Shown: positions 40,207-48,533 of the stretch, in pieces
Numbering within the stretch: position 1 is the first letter of the stretch
Layout of the letters: each line of letters begins with the position of its first letter
Assembly (NCBI GenBank): GCA_004297765.1
Contig: SCTZ01000132.1
Span: forward strand, 1 to 49,537
DNA from: Chloroflexota bacterium
GTDB taxonomy: Bacteria > Chloroflexota > Dehalococcoidia > FW602-bin16
DNA: 49,537 bases
Direction of reading: 5' to 3'
Notes under the pieces: generated by a model
Databases searched by the model: none
The model's input: the letters and a program-made list of their open reading frames with translations, nothing else
What the model was told of the DNA's origin: nothing
Program-made: the position numbers and the translations under genes

Positions 40207-40563
40207 CTATGCCGCGCGTGATCTCATCGAGGGATAGCCGCGCTTTATCCACGCCTGCAATCCGCCGCGGAGGGCTGCAACGCGTCTGTAACCATGTTCT
40301 AACAGTAGCCGCGCCGCACGGGCGCTGGATTGCTCTGCCGATCAGGTTCAGTAGGTGACGATCAACACATCGCGCGGCAACTCCGCGTAGCTGCGAGGAA
40401 AGTCCTTCAAAGGCAGCGAGATGGACTCCCGGATATGGCTCTCATCGTAGGGTTCCCTCTCGCGCACATCCACGAACACGATCGACTCGCCGCTCTCCAC
40501 TAGGCGATGAGCCTCGTCCACGTCGATCCGAGGAACAGCCTCCAGACTCATACGTTCGTGCAT
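40207..40563 (-). CDS. Rhodanese-like protein with two in-frame UGA codons (candidate UxU selenoprotein)
   Basis: Read with two UGA codons as residues, this is a complete 118-residue single-domain rhodanese (sulfurtransferase). It has IDVDEAHRLVESGE, IVFVDVREREPYDESHI, SISLPLKDFP, LPRDVLIVTY, then UGA-Thr-UGA (40350-40348 and 40344-40342). SAEQSSARAARLLLEHGYRR and VAALRGGLQAWIKRGYP follow, ending at TAG 40209-40207. The first UGA is exactly where the catalytic Cys follows the VxY strand; homologues often read YCxCP here. Everything after the UGAs is well-conserved rhodanese, which does not fit a decayed gene. Selenocysteine at 72 and 74 is the favoured reading; a pseudogene is the alternative. 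The start at 40563 has GGGGGAAG upstream. Conventional calling would end it at residue 71. Confidence 0.7.
40311..40325 (-). promoter_or_regulatory. Candidate bacterial SECIS hairpin
   Basis: On the minus-strand mRNA, GCGCC-CGUGC-GGCGC forms a perfect 5-bp stem with a 5-base loop containing GU. It begins 22 bases after the first UGA and 16 after the second. Bacterial SECIS elements are short hairpins just 3' of the UGA with G and U exposed in the loop. Spacing and loop are compatible but not proof. Confidence 0.4.
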
Positions 40564-40645
40564 CCAACTTCCCCCTTCCCCAGGGCGCAGATCGTCTGCG
40601 CGTTTAAGTGAGGCCTGGTCATAATTGTGAGAGACGGTGCTGCCT

Positions 40646-40703
40646 GGGAGCGCCCGCCTGAGGCGGGCGCGAGCGCTCGCGCGGGCAGGATGCCCGCGCT
40701 CCC
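40646..40703. repeat. GC-rich compound hairpin GGGAGCGC..GCGCTCCC
   Basis: Outer GGGAGCGC / GCGCTCCC arms enclose CCGCCTGAGGCGGGCGCGAG and GCGGGCAGGATGCCCGC sub-hairpins. It is intergenic between the rhodanese and the prenyltransferase. Nothing else in 40564-40782 is recognised. Confidence 0.7.
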
Positions 40704-40782
40704 AGACCCCGCCCTCGTGCTCTGTACCGACCGTGATTTATGACCGGGTCTCGTTTAATTAAGGGCGCAAGATGCGTACCGG

Positions 40783-40828
40783 CGCGGGGGCTAGGGGCTG
40801 GGGGTCGTCCCTCCCAGCCCCCAATCGC
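40783..40828. repeat. Short family-a palindrome
   Basis: GGGGGCTAGGGGCTGGGGGT and CCCAGCCCCCAATCGCC form a reduced family-a element ending six bases before the stop codon of the prenyltransferase gene. Confidence 0.7.
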
Positions 40829-40833
40829 CCGGT

Positions 40834-41745
40834 CTACGGCCGGAACACGATGAGTATGGCGACCGAGGTCGCCAGCCAGAGCACGATATCACACAGCAGG
40901 GGACGATCCCGGAGGAGAACCTCTTCCGGACTGCCGCCGGCATTTTTCTGGTGGACCAGGTAGAGGTAGCGAAAGACACCGTAGAGGACGAATGGGATGG
41001 TGAGCATCATGACGTGATTGCGCGGCAGGTTATCGGCGCTGAAGGTGTAGAGTGAGTAAGCCATGACAGTAGAGGAGGTGATGACGGCGATGATCTCGTC
41101 CAGCAGCTTCGGCGAGTACTCTTCGAGGATGCGACGATGCCGGGATGCGTTGCCGCTCAACAAGACCAGCTCCTGACGTCGCTTGCTGAACCCCAAGAAC
41201 AGGGCGCCCAGAGCGGTGCAGACGTACAACCATGGGGAGATGGGAACACCGATCACCACGGCTCCAGCCACGGCCCGCATAACGAAGCCACTGGCGATAA
41301 CGAAGACGTCGATCAGCACCATGTGCTTGAGCCAGAACGAGTAGGCGACCTGCATGAGCAGGTAGGCCGCACCGATGACGCCGAACAGGGGATGGAGTTG
41401 TAGACTGATAAGCACACACACGATCAGCGCCAGGACCGCCGTAAGAATGGCAGTGCGTGGGCGAAGTGTGCCCGCGGCCAGCGGACGGAAACGCTTGATC
41501 GGGTGCTGTCGGTCCTTCTCCAGATCCACCAGGTCGTTCAGGACGTAGACCACGCTGGACAGCAAACAGAAGATGACGAAGGCCAGAGAGACGGTAGCCA
41601 GCTTGTCGACCAGTTCAGAAGGGTCCGACGGACGCCAGGAGAGGTTGATCGAGAAGAAGAGCGCCAGATAGATAATGGCGTTCTTGGTCCACTGCCTGGG
41701 CCGCGCCGTGACCAGCAGGCTGCGCCAGGTGGCTGCACGGCCCAT
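40834..41745 (-). CDS. UbiA-family prenyltransferase (decaprenyl-phosphate phosphoribosyltransferase type)
   Basis: A 303-residue membrane enzyme with about nine spans. The first Asp motif is SVVYVLNDLVDLEKDRQHPI, followed by KRFRPLAAG. After a second cytoplasmic loop comes ALGALFLGFSKRRQELVLLS. This pattern (NDxxDxExDRxHPxKRxRPxAxG and KRRQE) is that of decaprenyl-phosphate phosphoribosyltransferases, which transfer phosphoribose from PRPP to polyprenyl phosphate, the first step toward polyprenyl-arabinose. It suggests arabinose- or ribose-containing surface glycan. The ATG at 41745 follows GGAGA and gives the usual length. A TTG at 41853 would extend it into the adjacent repeat and is less likely. 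Confidence 0.82.
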   Translation of the reverse strand: MGRAATWRSLLVTARPRQWTKNAIIYLALFFSINLSWRPSDPSELVDKLATVSLAFVIFCLLSSVVYVLNDLVDLEKDRQHPIKRFRPLAAGTLRPRTAILTAVLALIVCVLISLQLHPLFGVIGAAYLLMQVAYSFWLKHMVLIDVFVIASGFVMRAVAGAVVIGVPISPWLYVCTALGALFLGFSKRRQELVLLSGNASRHRRILEEYSPKLLDEIIAVITSSTVMAYSLYTFSADNLPRNHVMMLTIPFVLYGVFRYLYLVHQKNAGGSPEEVLLRDRPLLCDIVLWLATSVAILIVFRP

Positions 41746-41853
41746 GACGGGCGTCTCCGGTCGTCGACTTATCGTCTCCAAGGCTTCGCAGCTCCCGTGA
41801 TGATGGTTCACACCTCTGTCAGCTCGTATAGATGCGGAATTGGTCACTAGCAA

Positions 41854-41991
41854 CTAAGTGCGTCGTTCCTCAAGTGCGGCATCCTGTCTGAGAAGACCGC
41901 CGCGGTTTCCGAAACCGCGGCGGTCTACGGCGGCGGTCCAACTGCGCCGTCTCCGCAGTGTGGTACTGACTTGCGGAACGACGCACTAAGT
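41854..41991. mobile_element. MITE-like element with AGTGCGTCGTTCC terminal repeats
   Basis: The left end reads CTAAGTGCGTCGTTCCTCAA(GTGCGG). The right end (about 41969-41990) is its complement with one mismatch, giving a 19-bp inverted repeat. Inside is the AGACCG hairpin (41894-41926). The right end is immediately followed by the start of another copy (41986-42011), so ends are stacked. No coding sequence lies inside. Confidence 0.7.
41894..41926. repeat. AGACCG..CGGTCT hairpin, copy 2
   Basis: AGACCGCCGCGGTTTCCGAA(ACC..) is a perfect 33-base palindromic hairpin with a TTTCCGAAA centre, nested inside the larger MITE-like element. Confidence 0.8.
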
Positions 41992-42011
41992 GCGCCGTTC
42001 CTCAAGTGCGG

Positions 42012-42423
42012 TAGCCTTTAACAGTCCGACCTCCGTCCCGCGGTGGGGCCAGCGTCCGCTCATGTGCTACGCTATTCTTGTCAAGTACAATCGTCTGTTT
42101 TGCAGCTATTTGCCCAGTAGGGAAAGGGAGCACGGCGGGATTCCTGCGCGCATGCGCAACACGAACACCGCCACATCGTAGGCTTTCATCCCTCACCGGG
42201 CACTAGCATAGTACTTGAAGCTCACGCCACGGGTCAAGGGGTGAGGGCCGCTCCCTCCCCATCTCCAGCTTCTCTGCTTCCTACCTGTAGTCCACCTGCT
42301 CTCTCCTTGACTTTTGAGGGCTCGCAGCCTATCCTTAGTCTCGCGGTACTGCGAAAGAGCTATTATGTTGAACGCAACAGAGCACGTGCTCCCGATAGCC
42401 CGCGCGCGGTGCGCGGAAGCGCG
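42012..42423. other. Intergenic stretch upstream of tlyA, no gene recognised
   Basis: After the stacked repeat end, about 410 bases carry no supported gene. A TATTAT box at 42361-42366 is a possible -10 for the tlyA operon, but no good -35 lies at the right distance. The in-frame extension of tlyA back to 42241 is low-complexity Ser/Pro and is not believed. Confidence 0.4.
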
Positions 42424-43203
42424 ATGAGAGAGATGAAGCGTCGGCTCGACCTTCTGATTGTTGAGCGCGGGCTGGCGGAGAGCCGGGAGAAGGCCCAGTC
42501 CCTCATCATGGCTGGGGATGTCTTGGTCGATGGGCAGGTGGTGACCAGATCAGCGGCTCCGACGGCTGTCGATGCAGACCTGGAGATTCGCGGGACTCTT
42601 CCCTACGTCAGCCGCGGCGGCGTGAAGCTGGCGCACGCGCTGGACGTCTTCGGACTGGACGTACATGGCTTGATCGCGGCGGACATCGGTGCCTCCACGG
42701 GTGGCTTTACCGATTGCCTGCTTCAGCGGGGTGTTGCGCGCGTCTACGCCATTGACGTTGGATACGGGCAGTTGGACTATCGACTGCGTACCGACTCCCG
42801 TGTGGTCGTAATGGAGCGGGTGAACGTGCGCTATCTTGAGGCTCTGCTCGAGCGCGTTGACCTGTCCACTATCGATGTCTCCTTCATATCGCTCACCAAA
42901 GTGCTTCCCGCCGTACTGAGGGTACTCCAGCCGACTGCACAGGTGGTGGCATTGGTCAAGCCGCAGTTCGAGGCGGGACGGGAGCAGGTGAGCAAAGGTG
43001 GAGTGGTGCGAGAGCCGACGGTGCACAAGGCGGTGCTGTGGAAGATCGTCGAGTTTGCGCGCTCCCTGGGTTTCGTTGTGCGGGGTGTGACAGCATCGCC
43101 CCTACGTGGTCCGGCCGGCAACCGCGAGTTCCTCGTCTGGCTCTCGATGACGGGCGAAGGGATCGATGTCGGGCCGGCAATTGACGAGGTCGTTGCCACG
43201 TGA
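42424..43203 (+). CDS. tlyA: TlyA-family rRNA 2'-O-methyltransferase
   Basis: A 259-residue protein with an N-terminal S4 RNA-binding domain (about 5-65: [33 protein letters not shown]) and an FtsJ/RrmJ-like SAM methyltransferase domain ([61 protein letters not shown]). TlyA methylates cytidines of 16S and 23S rRNA. The K-D-K-E catalytic residues are represented by the Lys after RGGV, Asp in DVSF, Lys in VKPQFE and Glu in NREFLVW. It heads a four-gene operon. ATG 42424 is given; ATG 42433 (MKRRLD) is equally good. Confidence 0.92.
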   Translation: MREMKRRLDLLIVERGLAESREKAQSLIMAGDVLVDGQVVTRSAAPTAVDADLEIRGTLPYVSRGGVKLAHALDVFGLDVHGLIAADIGASTGGFTDCLLQRGVARVYAIDVGYGQLDYRLRTDSRVVVMERVNVRYLEALLERVDLSTIDVSFISLTKVLPAVLRVLQPTAQVVALVKPQFEAGREQVSKGGVVREPTVHKAVLWKIVEFARSLGFVVRGVTASPLRGPAGNREFLVWLSMTGEGIDVGPAIDEVVAT

Positions 43204-44072
43204 AGACTGTCGGCTTACTTCATCATCCGAAGCTATCGACGTCACTGCCTCTGGCGCACGAGGCCCAGAAGCTGCTCGAGGGCCTGGGCGCTCGGGTCTG
43301 GTTGTCCTCCACCTGGGACCCGGAGAAGGCCAAGACGCTGCTGCCGGGCACGGAACTGCTGGTGACTTTCGGGGGCGATGGGACTATTCTGCGCGCCGCT
43401 CGGATGGCGTATCGTCACGGCATTCCCATCCTCGGCGTCAACCTGGGAAAGCTGGGCTTCCTCTCGGAAGTGGCGCCGAGCCAATTGGCTGAGAGCGTGC
43501 CGCGCTGGCTCAACGGCGAGGGATGGCTGGAGCAGCGCATCATGTTGGAGGCGCGGCTGCCGCGCCAGGGGCTTTCGGCCGAGAGTGCTCGTGAGGAGTT
43601 GGTGGATGATTCCCACTGGGACGGTGGCATGGTCTTCCAGGCGCTCAATGACGTGGTCGTGAGCCGGGCCACGGTGTCGAGGATTATCGACGTGCGCGCG
43701 ACCATCGACGGCGCCGACCTCGCGGTCTACAGAGCGGATGGGCTAATTGTGAGCACCCCCACCGGCAGCACGGGCTACTCGCTGGCGGCGGGCGGACCCA
43801 TCCTGTATCCGGAGGACCGCAACATCATCCTGACGCCCATTGCTCCACACCTGAGCTTCCCGCGGTCAGTAGTGTTGCCACCCACGGCCATTGTCGAGTT
43901 GAATCTCCAGGCTGCTCGCCAGGCGAGCTTGAGCGTTGATGGTCAGATCGACGTGGCCCTGGAGGCGGGAGATAGCATCCTGGTCAGATGCAGCCCCCAC
44001 GTGGTCCGGTTTCTGCGGTTTCGCCCTCGCACCTACTTCACGGAGGCCCTAGCTCGACTGGTTCTCAAATGA
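43200..44072 (+). CDS. nadK: NAD kinase
   Basis: A 290-residue ATP-NAD kinase making NADP. GGDGT at residues 58-62 ([15 protein letters not shown]), [13 protein letters not shown], the NAD-binding ALNDVVVSR, and [20 protein letters not shown] are all intact. The common NE in the ALNExV motif is ND here. The GTG start overlaps the tlyA stop (GTGA), and its own stop overlaps the recN ATG (ATGA), so the three are translationally coupled. The tlyA-nadK-recN order is widespread in bacteria. Confidence 0.95.
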   Translation: MKTVGLLHHPKLSTSLPLAHEAQKLLEGLGARVWLSSTWDPEKAKTLLPGTELLVTFGGDGTILRAARMAYRHGIPILGVNLGKLGFLSEVAPSQLAESVPRWLNGEGWLEQRIMLEARLPRQGLSAESAREELVDDSHWDGGMVFQALNDVVVSRATVSRIIDVRATIDGADLAVYRADGLIVSTPTGSTGYSLAAGGPILYPEDRNIILTPIAPHLSFPRSVVLPPTAIVELNLQAARQASLSVDGQIDVALEAGDSILVRCSPHVVRFLRFRPRTYFTEALARLVLK

Positions 44073-45859
44073 TGTACCTCAACGAGTTGAGTATCGCCAA
44101 CTTCGCCCTTATAGATGAGGTCCGGCTGCGGTTTGGTCCGGGGTTCAACGTGCTGACGGGCGAGACGGGTGCGGGCAAGAGCATGATCATCGATGCCGTC
44201 TCCGGCATTCTGGGAGGCCGGCTGGGCGCCGATTGCATTCGGACCGACGCGGAGACGGCCCGCCTGGAGGCCGTCTTCGTAGATGAGACCCAGGATGGTC
44301 TCTCCGCTCGCGATGAGCGCTTGACGGCCCTGCTCGACGCATATGGCATCGAGGCCGAGGAAACCGTGATTGTCAGTCGGGAGGTCCACCGTGGTGGGCG
44401 TAGCGTGTGCCGCATCAACGGGCGGGCTTTGCCCGTCTCGGCCCTGCAGAAGATCGGGCAGGCGCTGGTAGATATACACGGCCAGACAGAGTACCTCTCC
44501 TTGCTGCGGACCGTGGAGCAACTGGAGTTGTTGGATCGCTATGGCGGGCTGTTGGAGCGCCGGGTGAAGCTGGCGGCCCGCGTGGAGCGGTTGCGCGACA
44601 CGCGTCAGCAGATGGTCGAGTTGACGACGAGTGAGCGCGAGCTAGAGCGGCGGGTGGATCTGCTGCGATTTCAGGTGGAGGAGATCGCCTCGGCCAAGCT
44701 CGCCGAAGGCGAGGAGGAGGACCTGACGCACGAGCGCAGGATGCTGGACAACGCCGAGCGACTTGCCCAACTGGCTGAGCAATCCTGCGCGCTGCTACGG
44801 GACGGACAGGGCGAGGAGACGGCTATCCTTGATAAGCTGGCTGAGGTTAGCTCCAACCTGCTCGAGCTGGTGCGGCTCGATCCGTCCCTCTCGGAGAAGT
44901 CCGAGGCATGCCAGTCCGCTGTCTATCAGTTGGAAGAGCTGGCGCACGATCTGACAGGCTACCGCGAGGCCATCGAATACAACCCGCGCCGTCTGGAAGA
45001 GGTCGAGGAGCGTCTGGCGCTGATCGCGCGACTGAAGCGCAAGTACGGTGGCACCATCGCCGAGATCCTGGCGTTCGAGAAGGAGGCGCGACGAGAACTG
45101 GAGTCCATCTCCCACCGCGAGGAAGCCCTCCAGGATCTGCAGGAGCAGGAGCGCCAGTTGATGAGAGAGGTCGGCGTGCTGGCGGGGGCGCTCTCGCTGT
45201 CACGGCAAGCGGCAGGCGAGACGCTGGCCGCGTGTGTTGAGCGAGAGGTGTCTGATCTGAATATGGCCGGGACGCGCTTTGTGGTCTCGATCTCGCGTGT
45301 CGAAGACGCCGCGGGCGTACCCGTCGTCCCGCCCGATTCCGCTGACATGGTTGGGCGATCAGGTCCGGATGGACCGTGCTACGCCTTCGACGCCAGCGGC
45401 GTGGATCGGGTCGAGTTCCTGCTGGCGCCCAATCCGGGCGAGCCGCTGCGGCCGCTGGCGAAGATCGCCAGCGGCGGTGAGATGGCTCGCCTGATGCTGG
45501 GGCTCAAGAGCGTGCTCAGCGCGGCCGATCCGTTGGCCACGTTGATCTTCGACGAGATCGACGTGGGCGTTGGCGGACGCAGCGGCCAGGTTGTGGGGCA
45601 GAAGCTATGGGCGCTGGCGGCGAGTCACCAGGTGATTTGCGTGACCCACCTGCCGCAGACCGCCGCGTACGGCGACTGCCATCTAAACATTGCCAAGCGC
45701 GTCGAGAGCACGCGAACGCGCGTGCATGTCTCGACGCTACCTCCCGCCGATAGGGTTGAAGAGATTGCGCTCATGCTGGGATCGGCCAGTGCAACGGCGC
45801 GGCAGAATGCCACGGAGATACTGGAGCAAGCGGAGCAATGGAAAAAGAATCGACGATAA
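44069..45859 (+). CDS. recN: DNA repair protein RecN
   Basis: A 596-residue SMC-like ATPase of double-strand-break repair. Walker A is GETGAGKSMI (31-38). Two coiled-coil arms cover about 155-240 and 290-395. The signature region LLAPNPGEPLRPLAKIASGG followed by EMARLMLGLKSVLS carries the ABC motif; Walker B is TLIFDEIDVGVGGRSGQVVG; a final CVTHLPQTAAYGDCHLNIAK supplies the H-loop. ATG 44069 (MMYLNELSI) is preferred to the upstream in-frame ATG at 43988, which lies inside nadK. It also overlaps the GNAT gene by 22 bases. LexA-type boxes were not found upstream, so SOS control is not visible. Confidence 0.95.
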   Translation: MMYLNELSIANFALIDEVRLRFGPGFNVLTGETGAGKSMIIDAVSGILGGRLGADCIRTDAETARLEAVFVDETQDGLSARDERLTALLDAYGIEAEETVIVSREVHRGGRSVCRINGRALPVSALQKIGQALVDIHGQTEYLSLLRTVEQLELLDRYGGLLERRVKLAARVERLRDTRQQMVELTTSERELERRVDLLRFQVEEIASAKLAEGEEEDLTHERRMLDNAERLAQLAEQSCALLRDGQGEETAILDKLAEVSSNLLELVRLDPSLSEKSEACQSAVYQLEELAHDLTGYREAIEYNPRRLEEVEERLALIARLKRKYGGTIAEILAFEKEARRELESISHREEALQDLQEQERQLMREVGVLAGALSLSRQAAGETLAACVEREVSDLNMAGTRFVVSISRVEDAAGVPVVPPDSADMVGRSGPDGPCYAFDASGVDRVEFLLAPNPGEPLRPLAKIASGGEMARLMLGLKSVLSAADPLATLIFDEIDVGVGGRSGQVVGQKLWALAASHQVICVTHLPQTAAYGDCHLNIAKRVESTRTRVHVSTLPPADRVEEIALMLGSASATARQNATEILEQAEQWKKNRR

Positions 45860-46398
45860 GAATAGAGAAGGCCAAGCTGAGGGATATCCCAGAGATCCAG
45901 CGGTTGGTGAATGGCTTCGCGGACCGGGGCGATATGCTGCACCGTCCTTTGGGAGAGCTATACGAGACCGTGCGTGACTTCTTTGTCTTGCGCAACGAGA
46001 AGGGCGCGGTCGTCGCCTGCGCGGCTTTGCATGTGAACTGGGGCGACCTGGCCGAGGTGAAGTCCGTGGCTGTCAGCGAGGAACAGCAGGGCCGTGGCTA
46101 TGGCAGACTGCTGGTGGACGCTTGTCTGTCCGATGCTCGGGAACTAGACGTTCCCACTGTCTTCGCGCTTACCTATCGGCCGGGCTTCTTCCAGAACCTG
46201 GGATTCCAGCGCGTGGACGTCGAGCAGTTACCCCGCAAAGTGTGGGGCGAGTGCTATCGCTGCCACAAGTTTCCGCACTGCGATGAGACAGCCATGGTCT
46301 ATCAACTCTCGCCAGCGGATTCCCTTCTCTTCAACGGGCACAGCTACGGTTACAGTGGCAATCGTCCGACAGAACGACCGGACGAAGGTGTGATTTAG
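45838..46398 (+). CDS. GNAT N-acetyltransferase, short ArgA-like
   Basis: A 186-residue GNAT enzyme. The acetyl-CoA motif is VAVSEEQQGRGYGRLLVDAC (Q-x-x-G-x-G), preceded by VVACAALHVNWGDLAEVKS and followed by LTYRPGFFQNLGFQRVDVEQ and LPRKVWGECYRCHKFPHCDE. The last block with two closely spaced Cys is typical of stand-alone N-acetylglutamate synthases in the arginine pathway. No other arginine gene is near. The start overlaps the recN 3' end in another frame (ATGGAAAAAGAATCG), so it depends on recN translation. Confidence 0.82.
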   Translation: MEKESTIRIEKAKLRDIPEIQRLVNGFADRGDMLHRPLGELYETVRDFFVLRNEKGAVVACAALHVNWGDLAEVKSVAVSEEQQGRGYGRLLVDACLSDARELDVPTVFALTYRPGFFQNLGFQRVDVEQLPRKVWGECYRCHKFPHCDETAMVYQLSPADSLLFNGHSYGYSGNRPTERPDEGVI

Positions 46399-46401
46399 CG
46401 A

Positions 46402-47814
46402 CTATTGCCCCGTGCTAGAATAGGCAACTCCCGCCTGGCTCATCATCTCCTGGACTGCTGACCGCGCAGCGTCAGCGGAGATCGAGAGCCCGTGTGTCGG
46501 GTCGAGTTGACCACGACGGGTTGTCACGGCCGTGTTGATGCCGATGATCTCACCGGACTCGTTGATGAGTGGACCACCGCTGTAGCCGGGGAATAGACCG
46601 GCATCGGTCTGCACCAGTTGCTTTAACAGTACGCCATTTGGCTCGTATATCTCCCGCCCTACCCCTGTCACGGAGCCGACATGGACGCTAGGATCGCCGG
46701 GAACGTATGGACTGTAGCCTATGGCCGCCACTTGTTGCCCAACCTGAACTGCAGCAGAGTGGCCGAAGGTTGCCGCGGCGAAATCGGCCCCATCGATTTT
46801 TATGACGGCCAGATCCGTACTCGTGTCTGCCGCGACAACGCGGCCGTTGAGGAATTGCCCGTCGGCTACCCGGATCGACAGCCTCTCCAGTCCGTCGACG
46901 TTGACCACGTGGTTGTTGGTAATCGCGTATCCGGCAGAATCGAATATCACGGCTGATCCTGAGCTAAGCTGACCGCCGCTTCGGAACCGATCGGAGGCGC
47001 CGATGGTGGTGACCTTGACGACGGCCGGCATTGTGCGAAGGATCACGTTGCGGAATTCAGGGCTGACGCTGTCGGGCAGGGAGACCTCAGTCGCGTCGAA
47101 GGACACGCGTTCCGGCTGGAGGGCCGCTGCGGAGATGAGATCGGTTCCCTTCACCAGATTCGCAAGGGACAGCACCGCGATCTGTCCGGCCTGCGGAGAC
47201 GCGTCCCCCGTTTTCCAGTGCTTGATCACTGCGCGCTGGGCACGCACCACGAACGCTGAGCCCATATCCTGTGCCACCATGGGCAGACCGAAGTGGGTGA
47301 AGGGGTCAGGGTCCGCGAAGTAGGCATCCCGCACGGCGGGGTCGAGATCCAGCAACGCCAAATGGCGGGCCATCACCTGATCCCATGAAAGTCCGTCGTC
47401 CCCGCTATCGGGGATCAGGGGCGGTACCTGGTAGCGCAGTCGGAGGAACTCGTCATACCCCTCCTGATGCATGATGTCGACGATATTGGCGAGGATCATC
47501 TGTCCTGTGCTGGCGTCCCACTGTAGGAGTGCGCGTTGGGTCGCTTGCGATACCAGACCGTACCAGACGAAGCGACGACTGATCGGGTAGCCAAGAACGT
47601 CCGGACCGCCCATTTGCTGGTAGGACGTCCAGAAGGGCGCAACCGCGTCGTCGACGATGCCGAAGCCGTCCGAGCCATTGGTGGTTGCGTTGCCCTGCGT
47701 GTAGAAGTGTCCATTGGGGAGATCGTAGTCCTGCGTAGCCGCCTGACCTGATGCCACTGGCATCAGTGATGCCAGCACCAGGAAGATGGCTAGCAGTGTG
47801 GCAAGCTTCTTCAT
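46402..47814 (-). CDS. Secreted trypsin-like (DegP-type) serine protease
   Basis: A 470-residue exported protease. Signal peptide about 1-25 (LATLLAIFLVLASLMPVASG). Residues about 30-235 are a domain common in Chloroflexi secreted proteins: GHFYTQG, VAPFWTSYQQMGGPDVLGYP, ISRRFVWYGLVSQATQRALL. The S1C-type catalytic domain follows with His in AITNNHVVN, Asp in DTSTDLAVIKI and Ser in FPGYSGGPLINESG; the whole triad is present. No PDZ domain is visible. It may act in envelope quality control. It is convergent with the GNAT gene (3 bases between the stop codons). The start at 47814 follows GAAAAAGGTGACTC. Confidence 0.85.
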   Translation of the reverse strand: MKKLATLLAIFLVLASLMPVASGQAATQDYDLPNGHFYTQGNATTNGSDGFGIVDDAVAPFWTSYQQMGGPDVLGYPISRRFVWYGLVSQATQRALLQWDASTGQMILANIVDIMHQEGYDEFLRLRYQVPPLIPDSGDDGLSWDQVMARHLALLDLDPAVRDAYFADPDPFTHFGLPMVAQDMGSAFVVRAQRAVIKHWKTGDASPQAGQIAVLSLANLVKGTDLISAAALQPERVSFDATEVSLPDSVSPEFRNVILRTMPAVVKVTTIGASDRFRSGGQLSSGSAVIFDSAGYAITNNHVVNVDGLERLSIRVADGQFLNGRVVAADTSTDLAVIKIDGADFAAATFGHSAAVQVGQQVAAIGYSPYVPGDPSVHVGSVTGVGREIYEPNGVLLKQLVQTDAGLFPGYSGGPLINESGEIIGINTAVTTRRGQLDPTHGLSISADAARSAVQEMMSQAGVAYSSTGQ

Positions 47815-47983
47815 GAGTCACCTTTTTCAGAACCCCTCCTGGGCTCCTCGGAACGCTGCGCCTGGGCCCAGGTGCGCGAGGCAGTACTGTCTGCCTGCTA
47901 AAGAGCAAGCTCCATGCCCCATGGCAGAACGGTGGGGACGACAGTGCTGCAGTTGTGGGATTAAGTGAGCGCTCATGATAGCC

Positions 47984-48278
47984 CACGTAGGGGCGGACGG
48001 CTCTGTCCGCCTGGGTGGGGTGGATGGCGGGGCCCGGGGGCGTCGTCTGTTCGCGGGCATGCGTGCCTTCTCGTCCAACCGACCGTAGCGCGATCGGATA
48101 CTCTTTCCCATCTGGGAGTTCGTGATCGCGCCCGCGAGACCGAGTCGGTTTCCGAAACCGACTCGGTCTGGCCTATCGCGAAGGAACTACCGTGAAAGAG
48201 TATTAGACCAGCGCTAGTGGTAGGACCATGGCCGGTCCCCGCCCCCCCCAGGCGGACAGAGCCGTCCGCCCCTACGTG
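47984..48278. mobile_element. MITE-like element with perfect 32-bp terminal inverted repeats
   Basis: CACGTAGGGGCGGACGGCTC.. (47984-48015) is perfectly complementary to 48247-48278. Inside lie a second inverted pair (ATACTCTTTC 48099-48108 with GAAAGAGTAT 48194-48203) and, nested in that, the AGACCG hairpin (48137-48169). The 295-bp unit holds no coding sequence. The terminal repeats belong to the family seen at 112-138. Confidence 0.7.
48137..48169. repeat. AGACCG..CGGTCT hairpin, copy 3
   Basis: AGACCGAGTCGGTTTCCGAA(ACC..) has the same ends and centre as the 41894 copy, but the middle of each arm is changed (GAGTCGG for GCCGCGG) and the opposite arm changes to match. The stem is therefore conserved by compensatory substitutions. 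Confidence 0.8.
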
Positions 48279-48533
48279 CGGTTGACATATTGCAGTGATG
48301 CCCTCAACCTGGCCCTGATCATGGACGCACCGATCTGCGTCGAGGCATCTTTGTTATTGCCGGTCGAGCGCCCTGAGATCCGACAGTCCATCGAGTCGCT
48401 GTGAGCTGAGGGCACGAAGGGAGCGGCGCAGATCGTGGATGAGATTGGAGGGGGTGGACCGGGGTTCGGTGGCGCTGTGCCACGGTAGGGAAACCGGGGC
48501 TCGGTCAGCATGTGTTCGCGGAGCCAGTCCCGC
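48279..48533. other. Intergenic stretch, no gene recognised
   Basis: About 255 bases downstream of the PIN gene. A minus-strand open frame crosses it but has low-complexity Pro/Arg content and overlaps the toxin gene, so no gene is called. Confidence 0.4.

Noticed and set aside
40348..40563. Truncated 71-residue rhodanese as a finished gene
   Set aside because: The conserved second half continues in frame after the UGA codons, so the short reading loses the active site.
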